DNA of 64,000 nt from positions 1-64,000 of the forward strand of contig JAFAYL010000059.1 of the NCBI GenBank assembly GCA_019240405.1, read 5' to 3'. The notes under the pieces are model-generated. The model did no database searches. It had not been told where the DNA came from and saw only the letters and a program-made list of their open reading frames with translations. The position numbers and the translations under genes were made by a program. Shown here one piece after another: positions 8,641 through 17,503 of the stretch. This DNA comes from Acidobacteriaceae bacterium. Lineage in GTDB: Bacteria > Acidobacteriota > Terriglobia > Bryobacterales > Bryobacteraceae. Each line of letters begins with the position of its first letter. Position 1 is the first letter of the stretch.

Positions 8641-9960
8641 TTGTCAAAGCAGGGTAATGTCGCGATAGCCCCCGCTGACGGCAGATTGGGCGTCCTGATT
8701 CCCGGCATGGGCGCGGTAGCGACAACGTTTATCGCCGGCGTGGAAGCCGTTAAGCAGGGTTTGGGCGAGCCGATCGGCTCGTTGACGCAGTTGGGCACGA
8801 TACGACTCGGTAAGCGGACCGAAGGACGCACGCCGCTGATCAAGGATTTTGTTCCGTTAACACCGCTGCATTGCCTCTCGTTTGGGACGTGGGACATTTT
8901 TGAAGACAACGCGCTGGAAGCTGCATTAAATGCGAAAGTGCTGGACACTCCGCTGCTCGAGCAGGTAAAGGAACCGCTTTCCGCAATCAAGCCGATGAAG
9001 GCTGTATTCGATCACGATTATGTGAAGCGAATCACGGGTCCGAATGTGAAATCAGGTTCCAGCAAGATGGAGCTTGCCGAGGCGCTGATGGAGGACATTC
9101 GGGAATTTAAGCGGCGGAACGGGTGCACCCGGCTAGTTATGATTTGGTGCGGCTCAACCGAAGTGTTTCACAAGCCGGGCGCAGTGCATCAAAGCGTCGC
9201 GTCCTTCGAAGCCGGGCTTGGCAATAACGATCCGGAGATTGCACCGAGCCAGATTTATGCGTATGCGGCTCTCAAACTTGGCGTGCCGTACGCGAACGGC
9301 GCGCCTAACCTGACCACGGATGTGCCGGCGATGCTGGAGCTCGCGCGCGAGAATCAAGTACCGATTTGCGGAAAGGATTTCAAAACCGGGCAGACGTATA
9401 TGAAGACGCTGCTCGCTCCAGGCTTTAAAGCGCGGATGCTGGGGGTACGCGGCTGGTTTTCCACGAACATTCTCGGGAACCGCGACGGAGAAGTACTCGA
9501 GGATCCTGGGTCATTCAAAACGAAAGAAGAAACGAAGCTCTCGGTTTTGGAACAGATCCTGCAACCTGACCTTTATCCTCGCCTCTATAAGGATCTCTAT
9601 CACGCGGTGCGGATTAATTACTATCCTCCGCGGGGCGATGCGAAAGAAGGCTGGGACAACATCGACATTTTTGGATGGTTGGGTTACCCAATGCAGATCA
9701 AGATCGATTTCCTCTGCCGCGATTCAATTCTGGCTGCGCCGCTGGTTCTGGATTTGGTACTTTTCCTCGATCTGGCGCAAAGGGCGGGCCTAAAAGGTAT
9801 TCAGGAATGGTTGTCCTTCTACTTTAAGGGGCCTATGACAGCTCCTGGGCTATACCCAGAACACGACATATTTATCCAGTTGATGAAGCTGAAAAACACG
9901 CTTCGCTGGATGCAGGGCGAAGATCTCATTACGCACCTCGGCCTCGAGTACTACGATTGA
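8641..9960 (+). CDS. ino1: Inositol-3-phosphate synthase
   Basis: 439 residues. The enzyme converts glucose 6-phosphate to 1L-myo-inositol 3-phosphate in an NAD-dependent oxidation-aldol-reduction sequence. The nucleotide-binding stretch starts with 'LGVLIPGMGAVATTF'; further family marks are 'DFVPLTPLHCLSFGTWDIFEDN', given in part, 'VMIWCGSTEV', 'SQIYAYAALKLGVPYANGAPN', 'GKDFKTGQTYMKTLLAPG' and 'WDNIDIFGWLGYPMQIKIDF'. Start choice: AAGGAG at 8625-8630 is ten bases before the TTG at 8641, whereas the in-frame TTG at 8632 is only one base from it, so 8641 is preferred. Followed by an epimerase gene 43 nt downstream; together they may feed inositol lipids or a compatible solute. Confidence 0.95.
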   Translation: MSKQGNVAIAPADGRLGVLIPGMGAVATTFIAGVEAVKQGLGEPIGSLTQLGTIRLGKRTEGRTPLIKDFVPLTPLHCLSFGTWDIFEDNALEAALNAKVLDTPLLEQVKEPLSAIKPMKAVFDHDYVKRITGPNVKSGSSKMELAEALMEDIREFKRRNGCTRLVMIWCGSTEVFHKPGAVHQSVASFEAGLGNNDPEIAPSQIYAYAALKLGVPYANGAPNLTTDVPAMLELARENQVPICGKDFKTGQTYMKTLLAPGFKARMLGVRGWFSTNILGNRDGEVLEDPGSFKTKEETKLSVLEQILQPDLYPRLYKDLYHAVRINYYPPRGDAKEGWDNIDIFGWLGYPMQIKIDFLCRDSILAAPLVLDLVLFLDLAQRAGLKGIQEWLSFYFKGPMTAPGLYPEHDIFIQLMKLKNTLRWMQGEDLITHLGLEYYD

Positions 9961-10003
9961 GACGCAGTTGGGCCGGTAGCCGTCCAACTAGCAGGTAATT
10001 TAG

Positions 10004-11086
10004 ATGCCCCGGAAAGTTTCCGTTGCGCCCTCAAACCCGAAGCGCAGAGGTACCGACGTCCTTGCAAAGATTCCACGACAACGCGTTCTGGTGATCGGCG
10101 GAACTCAGTTTATTGGCCGGCTGATGGTTCACAAGCTGTTACGCGCGGGGCACGAGGTTTACATCCTTCATCGCAAATCACGTCATTCGTTTCCCAAGCG
10201 GGTACACAATCTGGTAGCTGATCGGAACGACGCAGCGGCGGTTCGAAAGGCGGCCGGGAACATTCAATTCGATGCCGTATACGATAACGCGTATGACTGG
10301 CAGCGCGGCACGAGTTGCGCGCAATTGGAAGCCACAGCCCAGATTTTCGATGGCCGCGTAAGCCGGTACGTATTTATGTCGAGCGTGGCTGCGTATGGCG
10401 ACGGGTTGAATCATCATGAAGGCGACGCGCTCGCGCCCGATGACCATCCGAGCGTGTATGCGCGAAACAAAGCGATGAGTGAACGAGCGCTATTTCGGAT
10501 GCATCAGCGCTCGGGATTTCCGGTGATCACATTGCGCCCGCCATTTGTGTATGGGCCAGGAAATCCGTTTTATCGCGAAGCATTTTTCTGGGACCGCTTT
10601 CGCGCAGAACGCCCGGTGATTCTTCCGAGCGAAGGGCACCGCCTGATGCAATTCGTATATGTGAACGATTTGGTGGATGTTTCGCTCAGAATGTTGGAGC
10701 TACCGAACGTTGTTGGGCATGCGTTTAACATCGCAAATCCGAGAGCCGTAACTCAGCATGAGCTTTGCCTAGAACTGGCGAGAGTTGCGGGGGTAAAGGA
10801 ACCGCAGTTGGTTCCGATCCCTCGCGAAAGAATTCAGCGCTTGGGAGGCCACGTGATGGGCGAAAAGCTTTATTTCGGCTCTTACTTTGATGTTCCCGCG
10901 ATCACGCAAATTATCACGAAGGCACAACGGATGCTCGGCTTTAAGCCGACGGAATTTGCCGTGGGGCTAAAAGCGACGTATCGGGCGTATCTGAAAAAAC
11001 GCGGGTTCCCACGTCCGGATTTTACGTTCGAAGATGAGCTGCTAAGGCGGTTTTCGCCCCAGATGCAAACGCCGCGTTCGGCGTGA
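10004..11086 (+). CDS. NAD-dependent epimerase/dehydratase family protein (extended SDR)
   Basis: 360 residues. Rossmann motif 'VLVIGGTQFIGRLMVHKLL' begins near residue 29, after a basic, unstructured N-terminal extension. The active-site tyrosine motif is 'YARNKAMSE' (YxxxK form Y-A-R-N-K), and 'SSVAAYGDG' supplies the preceding Ser. 'LRPPFVYGPGNPF' and 'FVYVNDLVDVSLRML' are the usual substrate and C-terminal elements of extended SDRs that act on nucleotide sugars. The GGTxFIG variant (instead of GxxGxxG with Gly at position 6) is shared with a subgroup of SDRs related to plant chloroplast stem-loop binding proteins (CSP41) and similar bacterial enzymes. Substrate unknown. It follows ino1 closely and may belong to the same transcript. 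Confidence 0.85.
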   Translation: MPRKVSVAPSNPKRRGTDVLAKIPRQRVLVIGGTQFIGRLMVHKLLRAGHEVYILHRKSRHSFPKRVHNLVADRNDAAAVRKAAGNIQFDAVYDNAYDWQRGTSCAQLEATAQIFDGRVSRYVFMSSVAAYGDGLNHHEGDALAPDDHPSVYARNKAMSERALFRMHQRSGFPVITLRPPFVYGPGNPFYREAFFWDRFRAERPVILPSEGHRLMQFVYVNDLVDVSLRMLELPNVVGHAFNIANPRAVTQHELCLELARVAGVKEPQLVPIPRERIQRLGGHVMGEKLYFGSYFDVPAITQIITKAQRMLGFKPTEFAVGLKATYRAYLKKRGFPRPDFTFEDELLRRFSPQMQTPRSA

Positions 11087-11171
11087 AGAGGAAGCTTCAA
11101 TTGCTTACGCGGCCCTTTCAGGCTGCGCCAAATTCCTGTCCTCCCAACCGTCACTGTGCTCGAATAAGGAT

Positions 11172-11393
11172 ATGAAAGCTGCAATCGTATCTCTCGCGCT
11201 GCTTCTCGGCGCCGCCGCCATCCCGGCTTACCAACAAAGTGCCGGGCAGGATATGAAGGATGCCGGTACCGAAACAAAGAACGCTGCCAAGAGCGCCGGA
11301 CGGGCCGCCAAGAAAGGGGCCACGAAGTCCACGCATGCTGTGAAGAAGGGCGCCAACAAGGCCGCAACCAAAGTCTCTGATAAGACCCATTGA
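11172..11393 (+). CDS. Small secreted Lys/Ala-rich protein
   Basis: 73 residues with a strong signal peptide (residues 1-19, 'AAIVSLALLLGAAAIPAY') and a ribosome site AAGGAT five bases before the ATG. The mature part is a repetitive Lys/Ala/Gly sequence with phrases such as 'TKNAAKSAGRAAKKGATKS' that would form basic amphipathic helices, similar in composition to histone-H1-like tails, but exported. Similar short proteins are common in Acidobacteriota; their function is unknown. It sits alone between the epimerase gene and sthA. Confidence 0.7.
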   Translation: MKAAIVSLALLLGAAAIPAYQQSAGQDMKDAGTETKNAAKSAGRAAKKGATKSTHAVKKGANKAATKVSDKTH

Positions 11394-11555
11394 TATCGCT
11401 GGACAGGAAGTTCAGGCAGCCAGTAACGCCGCGCAACGCTTCTGCCTGCCGAGGAAACAGCTCCGAAGCAGTAGCTTTCGGACGATTCGTGTGTGCATCG
11501 GATGGCGCAATGTAGTGCGCGCCCATTTTGAAGAATTTTTCATCTTCCTGAGGGC

Positions 11556-11561
11556 TATACT
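11556..11561 (+). promoter_or_regulatory. -10-like TATACT upstream of sthA
   Basis: TATACT lies 67 nt upstream of the sthA ATG in a 235-nt spacer (11394-11628). Otherwise the spacer shows no gene I trust. Confidence 0.3.
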
Positions 11562-11628
11562 CGGAATGTCGTCTGGATAGATTCAAGCATCATCCAAGCG
11601 GCTGTTCCAACTCGAAACTCACTCGGGC

Positions 11629-13023
11629 ATGCCTCATTACGATCTGGTTGTGATTGGTTCGGGACCTGCCGGCCAGCGCGCCGCCATTCAAGGCGCCAAA
11701 ATCGGCAAGCGAGTCGCGCTCATTGAAAAGCGCGAAGTGATCGGCGGAGTTTGCATCAACACCGGAACTATTCCGAGCAAGACGATGCGTGAAGCCGTCC
11801 TGCATCTATCGGGATACAACTACCAGAACATTTACGGCGTCAGCTATCGAGTGAAGGAAAAGATCACGATGGCTGACTTGGCTTTCCGCGTGCAGCACGT
11901 GATCAAAACAGAGGTTGACGTTACGCAGGCTCAGCTCTCGCGCAATGGCATTGAGGTGCTTACCGGAACCGCCACGTTTAAAGACGCGACGACGGTGCTA
12001 ATCACCAACTCACGAGGCACGGCTGAAATCACAGCGGACAAGATTGTGATCGGAACGGGCACAAAGCCGGCTGTTTCTCCAAAAGTGCCGATCAACGCCC
12101 GAACGATCATCAATAGCGATCAGATCTTGGAGATGCCTTCAATTCCCCGGGCTCTTATCGTAGTCGGCGGCGGAGTGATCGGCGTTGAATATACGTGCAT
12201 GTTCGCAGCGCTCGGGGTTCGCGTGACGCTGATCGAGAGGCGACCGCGGCTGCTTGAATTCGCGGATCAAGAAATCGTAGAAGCGCTTTCCTATCATCTC
12301 CGGGATCACCGGGTCACGATGCGTCTCAATGAAGAAGTAGAGAGCGTCGCGGAGAGCGCGGACGGCGGCCCGGGGGTGATCGCGTATCTGGAGAGCAAGA
12401 AAAAGGTATCGAGCGATTCGCTGCTCTATGCCGTGGGCCGGCAGGGAAATGTCGACGAATTGAATCTTGGAGCAGCCGGAATTGACGCCGATTCGCGCGG
12501 CCGTATCAAAGTAAATGAGCACTATCAAACGGTTCAGCCGAACATCTATGCTGTCGGCGACGTGATCGGATTCCCCAGCCTTGCCTCAGTTTCGATGGAG
12601 CAGGGCCGGATTGCCGCGGCGCATGCCTTTGGCATTTCCATTTCTTCTGATCCGAGTCACTTTCCATTCGGCATCTACACAATTCCCGAAATTTCGTTCA
12701 TTGGAAAGACCGAAGAGCAGCTCACCGACGAAGATGTCCCGTACGAGGTCGGCGTGGCATATTATCGCGAGATCGCGCGCGGGCAAATCCGCGGAGATAC
12801 AACAGGACGATTGAAGCTCATTTTTCATCGTGAAAACTTGGAGCTGCTCGGTGTGCACATCATCGGCGAAGGCGCATCGGAGTTGTTGCACATTGGGCAG
12901 GCGGTCTTAATTTTGAGAGGCAAGGTAGACTACTTCATTGACACCGTCTTCAATTACCCAACGCTTGCGGAATGTTACAAGGCCGCGGCATTCAACGGCC
13001 TAAACAAGCTGGTGCGGGTTTAG
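11629..13023 (+). CDS. sthA: Soluble pyridine nucleotide transhydrogenase SthA
   Basis: 464 residues, typical for the family. This FAD enzyme passes hydride between NADPH and NAD+ in the cytoplasm, balancing the two pools. N-terminal FAD motif 'VVIGSGPAGQRAA' (GxGxxG at residues 10-15). The redox motif of lipoamide-dehydrogenase relatives is changed here to 'GGVCINTGTIPSKTMREA': Cys42 is kept but the second redox cysteine is Thr47, the mark of SthA against Lpd or glutathione reductase. A second dinucleotide motif 'IVVGGGVIGVEYTCMFAALG' binds the pyridine nucleotide; 'YAVGDVIGFPSLAS' and the dimerisation domain 'FNYPTLAECYKAAA' complete the fold. Only 9 nt separate it from the ROK gene downstream, so both may share a transcript. 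Confidence 0.96.
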   Translation: MPHYDLVVIGSGPAGQRAAIQGAKIGKRVALIEKREVIGGVCINTGTIPSKTMREAVLHLSGYNYQNIYGVSYRVKEKITMADLAFRVQHVIKTEVDVTQAQLSRNGIEVLTGTATFKDATTVLITNSRGTAEITADKIVIGTGTKPAVSPKVPINARTIINSDQILEMPSIPRALIVVGGGVIGVEYTCMFAALGVRVTLIERRPRLLEFADQEIVEALSYHLRDHRVTMRLNEEVESVAESADGGPGVIAYLESKKKVSSDSLLYAVGRQGNVDELNLGAAGIDADSRGRIKVNEHYQTVQPNIYAVGDVIGFPSLASVSMEQGRIAAAHAFGISISSDPSHFPFGIYTIPEISFIGKTEEQLTDEDVPYEVGVAYYREIARGQIRGDTTGRLKLIFHRENLELLGVHIIGEGASELLHIGQAVLILRGKVDYFIDTVFNYPTLAECYKAAAFNGLNKLVRV

Positions 13024-13032
13024 CGGAATCAT

Positions 13033-13947
13033 ATGGCATATGGCATCGGCATCCTAATCGCGGAACGATTCGCTGTCGCCGCAGTTTCGGAGCACGCCAT
13101 TTCAGGATCCTTGCACGTTTATCCGGAGGATGCTTCAAAGACAGACGTACTGCAAGGGGTTCCGGTTGAAAAGATCGTCAGCACAGCGCTGGAACAAGTG
13201 CAGCAGCTTCAATTGACCGAGACGCCGACATATCTCGGAGTTGGAATTCCGGGCATTGTTCGAAACGGCGTCATTGAGGATTCACCGAATCTCGTTCAGC
13301 TTAAGGGCGCCAAAATGCAGGCGCTGATGACTGAAGCTTTCACACCAGTGTTTGGCACCTTATCGATTTCAATTTTCAACGATGCGGACGTTATGGCAGC
13401 AGGCATTGCCGCGACGCGCGGGCATCTGGATCAGCTCATTAGGGTTTGGACGCTGGGAAATGGGATCGGCTTCGGCCTTTATCCATACCGCGAGGGTATT
13501 TGGGAGGCGGGACATTCAGTGGTGACGCTCGATCCCAAAGAGCAATATTGCGGGTGCGGAGGACGCGGGCACCTCGAAGGCATTATGGGTAATCGCGCGA
13601 TGCGTCTGCGGTTCATGGATATGGAGCCGGATGAAGTATTTCGCGAAGCGCAAGCAGGCGATTCGCGCTGCATGGATTTCGTCAAGCTGTGGCATCGCGC
13701 GCTAGCTGCGGCGACGGCGAGCAGCATTCACATGGCGGGACCAGGAAAGTTCTTCATGACTGGCTTCAACGCGTCATTTTTGAACCTTACGCTGTTGAAT
13801 GAATATCTGCACGACATGGTGAAGCTGAGTCCGCTACAGGGTTATTCGCTCGAAATTGTGCCGGGCGGAGAAGCTGTTGCTGCGGTTGGCGCCGCGGTGA
13901 ATGCGGCACAGGCGGCGGAACGATCCTCGCTCGCAGTCGCAGGCTGA
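13033..13947 (+). CDS. ROK-family sugar kinase-like protein
   Basis: 304 residues. ROK proteins phosphorylate hexoses with ATP or act as sugar-sensing repressors; this one lacks a helix-turn-helix N-terminus, so kinase is more likely. Seen: 'YLGVGIPGIV' (glucokinase-like phosphate loop), catalytic Asp117 in 'IFNDADV', 'TLGNGIGFGLY', the Zn-binding His161 in 'EAGHSVV', and the zinc motif 'CGCGGRGHLE' (residues 173-182). In the usual CxCGxxGCxE motif the third cysteine is replaced by His180, a conservative change that should still bind Zn. The N-terminal ATP-binding segment is degenerate ('GIGILIAERFAVAAV' instead of DxGGTK), so catalytic activity is uncertain. Next to sthA, which points to redox or carbon balance. 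Confidence 0.8.
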   Translation: MAYGIGILIAERFAVAAVSEHAISGSLHVYPEDASKTDVLQGVPVEKIVSTALEQVQQLQLTETPTYLGVGIPGIVRNGVIEDSPNLVQLKGAKMQALMTEAFTPVFGTLSISIFNDADVMAAGIAATRGHLDQLIRVWTLGNGIGFGLYPYREGIWEAGHSVVTLDPKEQYCGCGGRGHLEGIMGNRAMRLRFMDMEPDEVFREAQAGDSRCMDFVKLWHRALAAATASSIHMAGPGKFFMTGFNASFLNLTLLNEYLHDMVKLSPLQGYSLEIVPGGEAVAAVGAAVNAAQAAERSSLAVAG

Positions 13948-14015
13948 GGTCGGAGCGGACATAAACGCTATCCATCACGGAATAGTGACCGCGCCTGTAC
14001 ACTTGTAGGTAAAAG

Positions 14016-15473
14016 ATGCGCTTGGCGCGCTTCCGGTCGACGATTTTCGCCTTGCTCGCCGTTGCTTGCGTCACATTCCTTTGCTATCGCATTGCGCATG
14101 CCGACGCGACGATTGCCGCTCTCGCCCTTTTTCTGACGGTTCTTTTCACTGGCGCGAACGCCAGGATTTTTGAGACCGTCGTGGCTTCTGTAGCAGCTAC
14201 GTTGTGTCTCGATTACTTTTTCATTCCCCCGGTCGGATCCATCACAATTACTGACCCACAGGGTTGGATCGCGCTAGTTATGTTTCTTACGGCGTCGCTT
14301 TTCGCCACTCATCTTTCAACGAGCGTTCGCAGGCAGCGTAACGAGCTGATCTCAAGCCACCGTGAACTCGAAAAGCTTTATGCGCTGAGCCGCTCGATGC
14401 TGTTGAGCGGCGGCGAAGACGTACATCGCCTAATTATCAACAAGTGTATTGAGCTATTCGGCTTCAGGGAAGTGGCGTTATTTGAGTCGGCGACGGGTCA
14501 GATACACCGTTCTCAGAGGGACAGCCTGATCCCGGATGAAAAGTTACAGCAGGTTTCACGCTATGGCTCTGTGGAACAGGAAGAAGGGACGGGGACGACT
14601 GTTGCGCCGATTAACTTGGGAAATAAGAATCTGGGTAGCCTCGCTTTCCGGGAGGTCTCTTTGCCTGAAGCGACATTACAGGCGCTTGTCAACACAGTAG
14701 CTGTAGGTCTTGCGCAGGCACACGCACATGAGGCCGGCACTCGCGCGGAGGTGGTCCGGAAAAGCGAGGAGCTGAAATCGACGATGATCGATGCTCTGGC
14801 GCACGAGCTGAAGACGCCGCTAACCTCGATGCAAGCTGCCGCGGAGACGCTGACGAAGCCTTCGCTTTCCACAGAGCAACGTCACGATTTACTCGAAGTC
14901 ATTCAGCAGGAGACAGAAGGTCTTAAGCGTATGCTCGATGAAGCGATCCACCTGGCGAGGATCGATGCAAAGAAGCTGAAACTTGAATGCCAGCCGATCG
15001 AGGTGGGCGAGCTGATCCAGGCCGTTTTGAGCTCGTTGCGCGAACAACTCGCTCCGCATCGTATCGATCTCCAGATTCCTTCCACTCTTCCGCCGGTTCT
15101 CGTTGATAAGGAATTGATGGTGCAAGCCTTGAAGCAGCTTCTGGACAACGCAGCAAAGTACAGCGTGGAGCGTGCTGTCATCAGTATTGCTGTTACGGAG
15201 GCTAATGATCTGCTCTCTATTTCCGTTCGCGATCGAGGTCCGGGATTGACAGAGATAGAACAGGGTCGAGTATTCGACAAGTTTTATCGCGGACGTTACG
15301 ACCGCTCCGCGGTGCAAGGGACCGGCATGGGGCTGGCGATTGCGAAGGAAATAACAGAAGCCCACGGGGGGTTCATCGCTGTCGAAAGCCAGGTCGGGCA
15401 AGGCTCACGTTTCACCATTACTCTGAATGCGGCAACGCGCGAGGCGATTGGAGTAGCTGAGCAGCCAGTATGA
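14016..15473 (+). CDS. Sensor histidine kinase, C-terminal half of KdpD (DUF4118-GAF-HisKA-HATPase)
   Basis: 485 residues. Residues ~8-100 hold four hydrophobic segments of the DUF4118 type, which in KdpD form the membrane core, followed by a GAF-like region (~125-230), the phospho-acceptor helix 'DALAHELKTPLTSM' with His263, and the ATP-binding domain with 'NAAKYS' (N box), 'VRDRGPGL' (G1) and 'GTGMGLAIAKEI' (G2). In standard KdpD these parts follow the N-terminal KdpD/USP region in the same chain; here that region is encoded two genes downstream. The stop overlaps the response regulator ATG by four bases (ATGA). No kdpFABC potassium pump is visible in the window, so the signal could be K+ or osmotic, but that is inference. 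Confidence 0.92.
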   Translation: MRLARFRSTIFALLAVACVTFLCYRIAHADATIAALALFLTVLFTGANARIFETVVASVAATLCLDYFFIPPVGSITITDPQGWIALVMFLTASLFATHLSTSVRRQRNELISSHRELEKLYALSRSMLLSGGEDVHRLIINKCIELFGFREVALFESATGQIHRSQRDSLIPDEKLQQVSRYGSVEQEEGTGTTVAPINLGNKNLGSLAFREVSLPEATLQALVNTVAVGLAQAHAHEAGTRAEVVRKSEELKSTMIDALAHELKTPLTSMQAAAETLTKPSLSTEQRHDLLEVIQQETEGLKRMLDEAIHLARIDAKKLKLECQPIEVGELIQAVLSSLREQLAPHRIDLQIPSTLPPVLVDKELMVQALKQLLDNAAKYSVERAVISIAVTEANDLLSISVRDRGPGLTEIEQGRVFDKFYRGRYDRSAVQGTGMGLAIAKEITEAHGGFIAVESQVGQGSRFTITLNAATREAIGVAEQPV

Positions 15474-16171
15474 ATTCCGCGCGTGTTCTGATCGTCGATG
15501 ACGAGCCTCAGATCCGCCGCGTAATGATGACAGCTCTTGCGGCTAACGGTTATCAGGCGTACCAGGCGCGAACGGGAGAGGAAGCGCTCGAAGCCCTTAG
15601 GAATGAAGATCCCGATCTGATTCTTCTGGACCTGAATATGCCGGGAATGGGCGGCATGGCGGCATGCAAGGAAATTCGAGCGGTTTCGGAGGCGGCGATT
15701 ATTGTGCTGTCGGTTCGAGACTCAGAGAGGGATAAGATTGCCGCGCTTGATGCGGGCGCTGATGACTACATCACGAAGCCATTTAGCACAAATGAGCTTA
15801 TGGCCCGGATCCGGGCGAATCTTCGGCGTGTCCCCAGCTTGCCCGAGCAAAGCGAGGCCGTTATTGTATCGGACGAACTAACTATCGACTTGCCGGCGCG
15901 TCAAGTGATCGCGCGAGGTCACCCGGTTCGCCTCACACCGAAAGAGTTCGATCTTCTGCAATACCTGTTGGCAAACGCAAACAAACCTATTCCACATCGA
16001 AAGCTGCTGCAAACGATCTGGGGGCCGGATTATGGCGGTGAAGTGGAGTATCTGAGAGTTTTTGTCAGCCAGTTGCGTAAGAAAATCGAAGCCGATCCAG
16101 CCCGGCCTCAGCACATTGTGACCGAACCCTGGGTCGGTTATCGTTTTGTATTGCCGCCGAAACATGGATAA
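15470..16171 (+). CDS. kdpE: OmpR/KdpE-type response regulator
   Basis: 233 residues. Receiver domain ~5-118 with phospho-acceptor Asp54 in 'LILLDLNMPG', acidic pocket 'VDDEPQ', the conserved 'LSVRDSERDKIAALDAGADDYITKPF' region (given in part) and Lys at 'TKPF'. The C-terminal winged helix (~130-230) has 'RLTPKEFDLLQYLLAN' and 'EVEYLRVFVSQLRKKIE', the KdpE-like signature, ending 'EPWVGYRF'. It binds DNA to control target genes when phosphorylated by the adjacent kinase. Overlaps the kinase gene by four bases and the next gene by eight, a tight operon. KdpE is the closest named family; targets are not visible here. Confidence 0.9.
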   Translation: MNSARVLIVDDEPQIRRVMMTALAANGYQAYQARTGEEALEALRNEDPDLILLDLNMPGMGGMAACKEIRAVSEAAIIVLSVRDSERDKIAALDAGADDYITKPFSTNELMARIRANLRRVPSLPEQSEAVIVSDELTIDLPARQVIARGHPVRLTPKEFDLLQYLLANANKPIPHRKLLQTIWGPDYGGEVEYLRVFVSQLRKKIEADPARPQHIVTEPWVGYRFVLPPKHG

Positions 16172-17291
16172 ATCCGGAAAACTGACCATCTTTCTCGGTT
16201 ACGCCGCGGGCGTCGGAAAGACATATCAGATGCTCGAAGAAGCGCAGAATCTGAAGGCCAAGGGAGTGGATATAGTGATCGGCTACTTCGAGCCGCATGG
16301 CCGGAAAGACACTATCGCGAAAACCGAGGGGCTTGAAACAGTGCCTCGCAAAAAGATCGAGTATCGCGGGTCGATTTTCGAAGAGATGGACGCTGATGCG
16401 ATTGTTGCCCGGCATCCACGCGTTGCGGTGATCGACGAATTTCCCCACACGAATGTTCCCGGATCTCCTCGCAAGAAGCGATGGGAGGACATTCAGATCA
16501 TTTTGGAAAACGGGATCGATGTACTGACAACGATGAACGTGCAGCACCTCGAAAGCCTAAACGATCAAATGGAGCAAATCACCGGCATCAAAGTGCGGGA
16601 GACGATTCCGGATTGGGTTGTCAAGCAAGCGGACGAAGTGGTGATGGTAGATCTCACGCCGCGCGCGCTTTTGAACCGGCTCGAGCGGGGAGTGGTTTAT
16701 CCCGCCGAGAAAGCGCAGCGCGCGTTGCAAAATTTCTTCAAAGAATCCACGCTGGTGGCGCTTCGCGAGATGGCATTGCGGCAGACCGCGCACGAAGTAG
16801 AAGAGCGTATGGAACAGGAGATTGAAGCTCATGCGCCGCAATCTGATTCTCAAGACTCGCTGGGACATGCCCGGCGCCTGAACGACGCAGTGGTGATTTA
16901 TATCAGCGACGATCCGTCAACCGCGATGCTGATCCGACGCGGAAAACGGGTTGCGGACGTGATTCATGCTAATTGCTTCGCCGTTTTTGTCGCCGAGCAC
17001 GCGGACTTGCAAACGTTGCCTCCCGGCAAGCGTGAAGCCGCCGAACGGCATTTGAACTTCGCGCGCAATCTGCACATCGAGACTCGCGTGCTGGTGGGGC
17101 GCGATCATGCGCAGACGATTGTCGATTTCGCGCGGCTCCATAATGCACGCCAGATCTTTCTGCCGCGTCTGGTTGGGAAAGGCGCCGATCGCCTTTTGGG
17201 CAAGAGTTTGGTGAACCAGGTAGTGAGATTGGCTCATGACATGGAAGTTACGATCGTCGCGGACCGCAGGCACGAGAAGGCGCCGGCCTGA
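16164..17291 (+). CDS. kdpD: Stand-alone KdpD N-terminal region (KdpD domain plus USP domain)
   Basis: 375 residues. The ATG at 16164 overlaps the end of the regulator gene (ATGGATAA) and starts just before the domain; a TTG 18 nt earlier is less likely. Residues ~5-210 are the KdpD sensor domain: Walker A 'GYAAGVGKT' (12-20), 'GYFEPHGR', Walker-B-like 'VAVIDEFPHTN', 'RWEDIQIILENGIDVLTTMN', shortened, and 'VVMVDLTP'. Residues ~235-370 form a universal-stress-protein domain ('IYISDDPSTAMLIRRGKR ... RQIFLPRLVG'). There is no membrane segment and no kinase domain, so this is the cytoplasmic regulatory half that should act together with the kinase encoded at 14016-15473. Proteins of this shape occur in several phyla as free KdpD-like regulators; how they contact the kinase is not clear. 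Confidence 0.92.
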   Translation: MDKSGKLTIFLGYAAGVGKTYQMLEEAQNLKAKGVDIVIGYFEPHGRKDTIAKTEGLETVPRKKIEYRGSIFEEMDADAIVARHPRVAVIDEFPHTNVPGSPRKKRWEDIQIILENGIDVLTTMNVQHLESLNDQMEQITGIKVRETIPDWVVKQADEVVMVDLTPRALLNRLERGVVYPAEKAQRALQNFFKESTLVALREMALRQTAHEVEERMEQEIEAHAPQSDSQDSLGHARRLNDAVVIYISDDPSTAMLIRRGKRVADVIHANCFAVFVAEHADLQTLPPGKREAAERHLNFARNLHIETRVLVGRDHAQTIVDFARLHNARQIFLPRLVGKGADRLLGKSLVNQVVRLAHDMEVTIVADRRHEKAPA

Positions 17292-17320
17292 GTGGCGGGC
17301 CTAGGCTACACTGAAGATCT

Positions 17321-17398
17321 CGGGCCGTGGCGCAGCCTGGCTAGCGCGCTTGCTTGGGGTGCAAGAGGCCCCGGGTTCAAATCCCGGCGGCCCGACCA
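17321..17398 (+). tRNA. tRNA-Pro (anticodon GGG)
   Basis: Acceptor strand CGGGCCG at 17321-17327 pairs with CGGCCCG at 17388-17394, followed by discriminator A and an encoded CCA (17396-17398). The anticodon stem CTTGC/GCAAG encloses the loop TTGGGGT; the anticodon GGG is at 17356-17358. The T arm carries GGTTCAAATCC. Length 78 nt with CCA. A possible -10 TACACT lies eight bases upstream. Confidence 0.97.
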
Positions 17399-17503
17399 GT
17401 TAAGTCCGGGCTCTGGCGCGAGGCTCTACCCCACTTACCGGGGCACCCCGTGGTAGAAGCTGACTCCTCAAGGGTGCCGCCGATTTCTGATCGAGAGCCC
17501 GAT

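Noticed and set aside
8535-8990. Upstream extension of the LytTR regulator frame by about 150 residues
   Set aside because: It runs antisense to inositol synthase, has no receiver homology, and the receiver starts right after the ATG at 8534.
10882-11586. Minus-strand frame of 234 codons across the small Lys/Ala-rich gene
   Set aside because: TTG start, lies opposite two better plus-strand genes, and its composition follows from their codon bias. The part at 11400-11586 is not recognisable as any protein.
17420-17460. GC-rich hairpin behind tRNA-Pro as a terminator
   Set aside because: The stem is short (about five pairs) and no T tract follows.
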